Shown here piece by piece: positions 32,473 through 40,194 of a DNA stretch of 40,194 nt. The stretch lies in NCBI GenBank assembly GCA_025356275.1, contig JANXUK010000055.1, positions 1 through 40,194 of the forward strand, in the 5' to 3' direction. The position numbers were made by a program, and so were the translations under genes. The DNA is from Sphingomonadales bacterium. GTDB taxonomy: Bacteria > Pseudomonadota > Alphaproteobacteria > Sphingomonadales > Sphingomonadaceae. Under the pieces are notes generated by a model. That model ran no database searches and had not been told where the DNA came from. It worked only from the letters and a program-made list of their open reading frames with translations. The number at the start of each line of letters is the position of its first letter. Position 1 is the stretch's first letter.

Positions 32473-33948
32473 TCAATGTGCCAAAGCCTTGTTGATATCC
32501 TCGACCATCTTCTTGGCGTCGGCGAGCAGCATCATCGTCTGGTCCATATAGAACACGTCATTGTCGACCCCGGCATAGCCAACGCCGCCCATGCTCCGCT
32601 TGATGAACATCACGGTCTTGGCCTTTTCGACGTCGAACACCGGCATGCCATAGATCGGGCTGCTCTTGTCGGTCTTGGCGGCGGGGTTGACCACGTCGTT
32701 GGCGCCGATGATGAAGGCCACGTCCGCCTGCGCGAATTCGCCGTTGATATCCTCCAGTTCGAACACCTCGTCATAGGGCACATTGGCTTCGGCAAGCAGC
32801 ACATTCATATGCCCCGGCATCCGCCCCGCAACCGGATGGATCGCGTATTTGACGTTGACCCCGGCCTTGCGCAGTTGATCGCCCATTTCGCGCAGCACGT
32901 GCTGCGCCTGCGCCACCGCCATGCCGTAACCGGGGATGATGATGACGTTCTCGGCCTCTTTGAGCAGGAACGCCGCGTCCTCGGCGCTGCCGCGTTTCCA
33001 CGGGCGCTGCTCCTTCGCTGCGCCGCCGCTGATGTCCGCCGCCGCGCCAAAGCCCCCCGCGATCACCGAGATGAAGCTGCGGTTCATCGCCTTGCACATG
33101 ATGTAGCTGAGGATCGCGCCCGAACTGCCGACCAGCGCCCCGGTGATGATCATCGCGGTGTTGTGCAGCGTGAACCCCATTGCCGCCGCCGCCCAGCCCG
33201 AATAACTGTTCAGCATCGACACCACCACCGGCATATCCGCGCCGCCAATCGGAATGATCAGCAGGAAGCCGATGATAAACGCCAGCGCGGTGAGCAGCCC
33301 GATCACCCACAGGCCCTCATCCTGCGTGAAATACGCGACAAGGCCCAGGATCGCCGCCACCGTGGCGATGTTGATGACATGCCGGCCCGGCAGCATGATC
33401 GGCGCGCCCGACATCTTGCCTGCCAGCTTGAGAAAGGCGATGACCGAGCCGCTGAACGTGATCGCGCCAATGGCGATGCCAAGGCCCATTTCGATGCGGC
33501 TCTGCGGTTCGATCAGGCCGTCCGCCGCCGAAATGCCAAACGCCTGCGGGTTCAGATACGCAGCCCAGCCGACCAACACCGCCGCCAACCCGACCAGCGA
33601 GTGAAATGCCGCGACCAGTTGCGGCATATCGGTCATCTTGATTCGCCGCGCCGTCAGCCAGCCAATGCCGCCGCCGATGGCTATGGCGACCAGGATTTCG
33701 ATGGCGGTAACGAAATCGGGGACGAAAAGCGTGGTCGTCACGCCGTCGCTGGTCGTTGTGCCTGGCACGGCGACGCTAGGGAAATGCGTCACCAAAGTCG
33801 TCACCACGGCAATCGCCATGCCGATCATGCCAAAGCGGTTACCCGAGCGGCTAGTCGCGGGGCTCGACAACCCGCGCAGCGCCAGAATAAACAGCACGCC
33901 CGAGGCCAGATAGGCCAGCAGCGCCCATGCGGGGGTTGCACCCTCCAT
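32473..33948 (-). CDS. pntB: NAD(P) transhydrogenase subunit beta
   Basis: PntB holds the remaining proton-channel helices and the NADP(H)-binding domain III. The 491-residue protein has about nine membrane helices, HSLVGLAAVLVGWAAYLNPQ, then domain III with VIIIPGYGMAVAQAQHVLRE, HPVAGRMPGHMNVLLAEANV and FIIGANDVVNPAAKTD. It drives NADPH formation using the proton gradient. Its ATG overlaps the pntAB stop by one base (TGATG). Confidence 0.97.
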   Translation of the reverse strand: MEGATPAWALLAYLASGVLFILALRGLSSPATSRSGNRFGMIGMAIAVVTTLVTHFPSVAVPGTTTSDGVTTTLFVPDFVTAIEILVAIAIGGGIGWLTARRIKMTDMPQLVAAFHSLVGLAAVLVGWAAYLNPQAFGISAADGLIEPQSRIEMGLGIAIGAITFSGSVIAFLKLAGKMSGAPIMLPGRHVINIATVAAILGLVAYFTQDEGLWVIGLLTALAFIIGFLLIIPIGGADMPVVVSMLNSYSGWAAAAMGFTLHNTAMIITGALVGSSGAILSYIMCKAMNRSFISVIAGGFGAAADISGGAAKEQRPWKRGSAEDAAFLLKEAENVIIIPGYGMAVAQAQHVLREMGDQLRKAGVNVKYAIHPVAGRMPGHMNVLLAEANVPYDEVFELEDINGEFAQADVAFIIGANDVVNPAAKTDKSSPIYGMPVFDVEKAKTVMFIKRSMGGVGYAGVDNDVFYMDQTMMLLADAKKMVEDINKALAH

Positions 33949-34265
33949 CAGACGCCCCCCCCATCGCGCGCCGGGCGCTCCTTCTTCTTATACATCGCCA
34001 GCATCCGCGCCGTCACCGCAAAGCCGCCAAAGATGTTCACGCTGGCCAACACCACCGCGCCCAGCCCCAGCCACTTCGACACGCCCGCCGCCTGCCCCAG
34101 CCCCCCCGCCGCGCCCGCAATCAACGCCCCCACCACGATCACCGAGGAGATCGCATTGGTCACCGCCATCAGCGGCGTATGCAGCGCCGGCGTAACCGAC
34201 CACACCACGTAATAGCCCACGAAACAGGCCATGACGAAGATTGAGAGGATTGAGATGAAGTCCAT
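33948..34265 (-). CDS. pntAB: NAD(P) transhydrogenase subunit alpha part 2 (membrane)
   Basis: A 105-residue membrane subunit with [40 protein letters not shown] and [14 protein letters not shown], the domain II part of a split alpha subunit, as in other alphaproteobacteria. In most relatives it directly follows pntAA; here about 510 bases with a decayed gene separate the two. Confidence 0.96.
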   Translation of the reverse strand: MDFISILSIFVMACFVGYYVVWSVTPALHTPLMAVTNAISSVIVVGALIAGAAGGLGQAAGVSKWLGLGAVVLASVNIFGGFAVTARMLAMYKKKERPARDGGGV

Positions 34266-34275
34266 AAAAATAGTC

Positions 34276-34604
34276 CTAAAGTCGTTTTAGAAGTTCTGCC
34301 TTCTTATCAGCAAACTCGGATTCTGAAATTATTCCGTCATCCTTGAGAGCCGCCGCTTGCGAATGCTATCGGCAGATGAATCGCCCCATGCCGCCCCCAT
34401 GCCATTGCTCGAAACAAACGATCTCGCCTCTTCAATTTGTCGACAGGCAGATTCAAAAACATCTTTTGCTTGAATTAACGTGATAACCAATTCACTTTGA
34501 ATCGCATGGAGTTTAATCAATCGATTAACCATTGTAATGCTAGTTTCGAATGAGGTGATCTTTTCCAAATGAATTGATTCAAGTGTTTCACCAAAAAGGC
34601 CAAT
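34276..34604 (-). pseudogene. Frameshifted SHOCT-domain gene
   Basis: On the minus strand, codons from about 34604 read GLFGETLESIHLEKITSFET and continue helically to SSADSIRKRRLSRMTE, stop at 34329. One base out of frame at about 34352-34358 the sequence gives AALKDDGIISESEFADKKAE then LLKRL and TAG at 34276, a clear SHOCT domain. Adding one base would give the normal SIRKLAALKDDG. The apparent N-terminus IGLFG (family: MGLFG) has ATT where ATG is expected; TTG 34568 is the only standard start. AT-rich compared with both pnt genes, so probably acquired and decaying, unless the frameshift is a sequencing error. 34605-34776 is AT-rich and shows no gene. Confidence 0.75.
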
Positions 34605-34776
34605 TCAAAAAAACATACCCTATAAGATGTCAAAATAAATTGGCTATTAACTTGCCGCTGACCCTATTTTCCCATCATGCCGCCGATGTAACATGAAAAA
34701 TAACAAAGTATTTTTACACCAAGCTTCGTTTTATTAGTGCTAAAGGCAATGATTTCTTTAGCATCTTGCGCCGTCG

Positions 34777-35913
34777 TCACCCCAGCAACCTCGCACTAAC
34801 AACCACGCCGCCCGCCGTCAGCCGAACCGCATCGCCGATCTCGGCATCCAGCACAGGCCGGCCAGCTTCCTTATCCCAAAACGCGCTGAGGAAATTGTAG
34901 AGGTTGCGCGCGAACAGCGCCGAGGCGTCCGCCGGCAGATGAGCCGGGGTGTTGGCATAGCCCATGATCTTGACCCCATGCCGCTCCACGATCTGATCCG
35001 CGACCGAGCCCTCGACATTGCCGCCCGCGCCCACCGCGAGGTCGAAGATAACGCTGCCCGGCTTCATGCTGGCGATCTGGGCGTCCGAAATCAAACGCGG
35101 CGCCGCGCGGCCGGGGATCAAAGCGGTGGTGATCACGATGTTTTGTTTGGCGATATGGGCGGAGACCAGCTCGGCCTGCGCCGCCTGATATTCGGGCGAC
35201 ATTTCGGTGGCATAGCCGCCGGCGCCCTCACCCTCGATCCCGGCGACATTCTCCACAAAGACCGGTTTGGCACCCAAGGACATGATCTGCTCGCGCGTGG
35301 CGGAGCGCACATCGGTGGCCGAAACCTGCGCGCCCAGCCGCCGTGCGGTGGCGATGGCCTGCAATCCCGCGACGCCCACGCCCATGATGAACGCACGCGC
35401 AGCGGTGATCGTGCCCGCGGCAGTCATCATCATCGGGAAAGCGCGGCCATAGGCCCCGGCAGCATCGACCACCGCTTTATAGCCCGACAGGTTCGACTGG
35501 CTGGAGAGGATATCCATCGATTGCGCACGCGTGATCCGCGGCATGAATTCCATGGCCAGCGCCTCATAACCGGCGGCGGCATAAGCATCCACCCGGGCCT
35601 TGCCCGCGCCAAACGGCTCATGCCCGGCGATGATCCACGCACCCGGCGCAGCGCCGGCAAGCAATGCCACCTCAGGCCCCTGTATGCCCAGCACGATCTC
35701 CGCGCTCGCGATAACCGCCGCCGCATCGCCAACCTCTGCGCCCATCGCGGCATATTCGGCATCGGCCACAGAGGCGCTGAGCCCAGCCCCCGCCTCCACC
35801 GACACCGCCGCGCCCAATGCGATGAATTTCTTCACCGTCTCTGGCGTGGCAGCAACCCGGGTCTCGCCCCTTGCGCGTTCCCGCAGGACCGCGATACGCA
35901 GCGCTGCGCCCAC
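34777..35913 (-). CDS. pntAA: NAD(P) transhydrogenase subunit alpha part 1 (NAD-binding)
   Basis: The soluble NAD(H)-binding domain I subunit, 378 residues. RIAVLRERARGETRVAATPE at the N-terminus and MGVGVAGLQAIATARRLGAQ (Rossmann Gly-rich loop, about 180-199), RSATREQIMSLGAK and TTALIPGRAAPRLI are standard. GTG 35911-35913 is the start; it lies eight bases after the stop of the cytochrome oxidase subunit IV-like ORF. Separated from pntAB by the SHOCT remnant, so co-transcription should be checked. Confidence 0.95.
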   Translation of the reverse strand: MGAALRIAVLRERARGETRVAATPETVKKFIALGAAVSVEAGAGLSASVADAEYAAMGAEVGDAAAVIASAEIVLGIQGPEVALLAGAAPGAWIIAGHEPFGAGKARVDAYAAAGYEALAMEFMPRITRAQSMDILSSQSNLSGYKAVVDAAGAYGRAFPMMMTAAGTITAARAFIMGVGVAGLQAIATARRLGAQVSATDVRSATREQIMSLGAKPVFVENVAGIEGEGAGGYATEMSPEYQAAQAELVSAHIAKQNIVITTALIPGRAAPRLISDAQIASMKPGSVIFDLAVGAGGNVEGSVADQIVERHGVKIMGYANTPAHLPADASALFARNLYNFLSAFWDKEAGRPVLDAEIGDAVRLTAGGVVVSARLLG

Positions 35914-35921
35914 CGGGGCGT

Positions 35922-36047
35922 TCAGCGGGTCAGCAGAAAGATAACGAGCACAGTGATCAGCGCGATCACCGGCATCGAATATTTGATCATGCTGAGGAAC
36001 CCGGAGTACGACTGCTGCGCGGCCTTCATATCATTACCCGAAGACAT
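35922..36047 (-). CDS. aa3-type cytochrome c oxidase subunit IV-like peptide
   Basis: A 41-residue ORF, ATG 36045-36047: a soluble start MSSGNDMKAAQQSYSGFLSM and one membrane helix KYSMPVIALITVLVIFLLTR. This pattern (QQSYSGF plus a single helix) is that of the small bacterial aa3 oxidase subunit IV family. GGGGGAT lies five bases upstream. No other oxidase subunit is here; it precedes pntAA by eight bases and probably shares its transcript. Confidence 0.82.
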   Translation of the reverse strand: MSSGNDMKAAQQSYSGFLSMIKYSMPVIALITVLVIFLLTR

Positions 36048-36208
36048 AATATCCCCCATCGTTTGAATCGTCATTTCCACGCCGTCTATCCGGCCTGCCC
36101 GCCCCGCTCAAGGCAAAACCAGCGCCAGAGCGGAGGCAATCGCAGGCTTAAGATGGAATTTACCCCGACGCGCTATCCCATCCCGGCACACAAACCGAAC
36201 GGGAACCC

Positions 36209-37626
36209 ATGTCGGACGCCGAACAACGCCTGTTGATGCTGATAGATGATGAGCCGGCGCAGTGCCGGTTGATCACGGCATTGGCCGCGCGTGAGGGGTG
36301 GCGGGTGATGGTGGTCCGCGATTCGGAAACCGCGATCGCGACGCTGGGCACGCGGCAGGGGATGCAACTGGCCGCGATCATCCTCGACCAATGGGTGCCG
36401 GGCGACGATGCGTGTAATCTCATCGCCGAATTGCGCTCGCGCCGGCCTTCCTTGCCGATCCTGATGCTGACCACCAGCGCGTCGCCGCTGCTGGCGGTGG
36501 AGGCGATGCGCGCGGGGGCGACCGATTACCTGATCAAGCCGATTGCGCCCGACCGGCTGCTGCATGCCCTGCGCGCCTCAACCACGCCCGAGGCGCCGCA
36601 GGACGAGCTGCAACCGCTGACCGAAAAGATGCACGGCCCCGTCGATTTCGACGCGATGGTCGGCGCCACCCCAACATTCCGCACCGCTTTGGCTATCGCT
36701 GCCAAGGCAGCGCGCGGCAATTCGCCGGTGCTGATCGAGGGCGAGAGCGGGACCGGCAAGGAAATGCTGGTCCGCGCGATGCACGCCGCCAGCCAGCGTT
36801 CTCGGCTGCCACTGCGGATCATCAACGCGGGCAGCACCCCGGCCAATTCGATCGAATCCACGCTGTTCGGCCATGAGAAGGGCTCATTCCCCGGTGCATT
36901 CGACCGCCACGTCGGCGCGCTGCAACATTGCGACGGGGCCACGCTGGTGATCGACGAGATCGACCGGCTGCCGCTGGCGGTGCAGGAACGGTTGGCCGAG
37001 GCGGTGGTGCATGGCATCTGCCGGCCGATCGGCGCGCGTCACAGCTTCCGCGTCGATGTGCGGCTGATCGCGGCCAGCAATTATCCTTTGCGCGAGATGG
37101 CAGCTTTCGGCGATTTCCTGCCGGCTCTGTACGAGGCGCTGTCGCCGGTATCGGTGATGCTGCCCGCGCTGCGTGAGCGGGGCGGCGATATTCCGGCGCT
37201 GGCGCGGCAATTCCTGGCGCGGATCGGCGATCAGCCGGGTCTGCGCGCGCTGGGCATTACGGACGGCGCGCTGGCGCTGCTCTCGGCCTATGATTGGCCG
37301 GGCAATGTGCGGCAATTGCAGGCGGTGCTGTTCCGCGCGGCGGTATTCTGCGATGGCGACGCGCTGACCGCGAGCGATTTCCCCCAGCTCTCCAACCTGG
37401 TCGCCACCGGCGCCGCGCGTAGCGCCGGGGTCCAGCACGAGAGCGCCGGCGTCACCCTGTACACCAGCGACGGCAATATGCGCCCGTTGGAGGATATCGA
37501 AGCCGATGTCATCCGCCTCGCCATCGGACACTATCGGGGCCGAATGACCGAGGTGGCGCGCAGGCTGGGGATCGGCCGGTCGACCTTGTACCGCAAGCTG
37601 AGTGATCTGGGGATTGATAACGCGGC

Positions 37627-37630
<4 letters not shown>
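36209..37630 (+). CDS. NtrC-type response regulator with altered GAFTGA loop
   Basis: A 473-residue three-domain regulator. Receiver: acidic pair at DD13-14 (LIDDEP), phospho-acceptor Asp60 (IILDQW), Lys110 (LIKP). AAA+ domain: Walker A GESGTGKE at 178-185, Walker B VIDEID at 247-252, and GSFPGA at 225-230 where sigma-54 activators have GAFTGA. Fis-type helix-turn-helix at the end (MTEVARRLGIGRSTLYRKLS). The lost Thr predicts poor sigma-54 contact, so it may act on other promoters or as a repressor. It has no sensor kinase neighbour. Its stop overlaps the folP stop on TTAA. The 161 bases upstream, shared with the divergent oxidase peptide, should hold its promoter. Confidence 0.9.
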
Positions 37631-39993
<2,363 letters not shown>

Positions 39994-40119
39994 CATTGGT
40001 TTTGGACAGGGTTGCGACACCGCATATTGAGGCCGCCACCTGGGCAGGACTCGATATGTTGTGTGCGGGCGATCCGGCCCCTCGCGCGAAAAATTTATTT
40101 TCACCATGCCGGGTGCTTT

Positions 40120-40194
40120 GGCGAAAAGCGCGGAAGAGCGCTTTTGCGAAGGAAGCCTGTTCCGTCCCGCGCCCCCTCCCGACCTCCCACAGCG
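40120..40194. repeat. Repeat family D, copy 3, cut by the window end
   Basis: ggcgaaaagcgcggaagagc (hairpin with gcgcttttgcg) followed by ggaagcctgttccgtcccgc and gccccctcccgacctcccac. It is in the opposite orientation to copies 1 and 2, with the small hairpin first; the second arm would lie beyond 40194. Between it and the CtrA site (39994-40119) I see no gene. Confidence 0.85.

Noticed and set aside
32476..34212. 578-residue plus-strand open frame
   Set aside because: Antisense to pntB and pntAB; low-complexity His/Arg/Asp composition typical of shadow frames.

Overview
This window is about 40 kb of GC-rich chromosome from an alphaproteobacterium, most likely a member of the Sphingomonadales. 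The pointers are an alphaproteobacterial YlxR protein with an L7Ae-like C-terminus, a CcrM-type methyltransferase whose promoter is crowded with GANTC sites, a zeta-type ATPase inhibitor (DUF1476), a 41-residue aa3-oxidase subunit IV-like peptide next to a split transhydrogenase, and a PspF/PspABC system. This assignment rests on recognition of families, not on a search. No rRNA, tRNA, CRISPR array or transposase gene was seen.

Layout. (1) 1-10654, minus strand: the transcription/translation operon rimP-nusA-ylxR-infB-rbfA-truB-rpsO-pnp, with three passengers: a Mu-phage-like small regulator and a DUF1697 gene between infB and rbfA, and an alpha/beta hydrolase between rbfA and truB. (2) 10852-14981: divergent pspF and pspA-pspB-pspC under an excellent sigma-54 promoter, followed by four small membrane/coiled-coil proteins that look like serial PspB relatives. 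(3) 15202-19263, plus strand: sufE, leuC-(62 aa membrane protein)-leuD, the ATPase inhibitor, and the bolA/grxD iron-sulfur pair. (4) 19594-24332: a NUDT19-like Nudix hydrolase, an MFS transporter, a PilZ protein and a secreted gamma-glutamyltransferase. (5) 24570-29340, minus: the glycine cleavage operon gcvT-H-PA-PB behind a tandem glycine riboswitch; then dgt. (6) 30901-36047, minus: a lipoprotein, an acyltransferase and the pnt transhydrogenase genes, the latter interrupted by a decayed AT-rich SHOCT-domain gene. (7) 36209-39884: a response regulator with an altered GAFTGA loop, convergent with folP and ccrM.

The most striking non-gene structure is a set of palindromic intergenic repeats, here named A, B, C and D. 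A, B and C begin and end in CTAG, are chained head to tail by sharing a single CTAG, and repeatedly supply the TAG stop codon of the adjacent gene (pspC, Nudix, MFS, PilZ, ggt). This looks like a non-autonomous, REP-like mobile system with a CTAG target. D is a different, larger double-hairpin element with three copies, one cut by the window end.

Functionally the window mixes core translation, envelope stress, amino-acid and one-carbon metabolism (leu, gcv, folP), redox balance (pnt, grx) and the cell-cycle methylation clock (ccrM).
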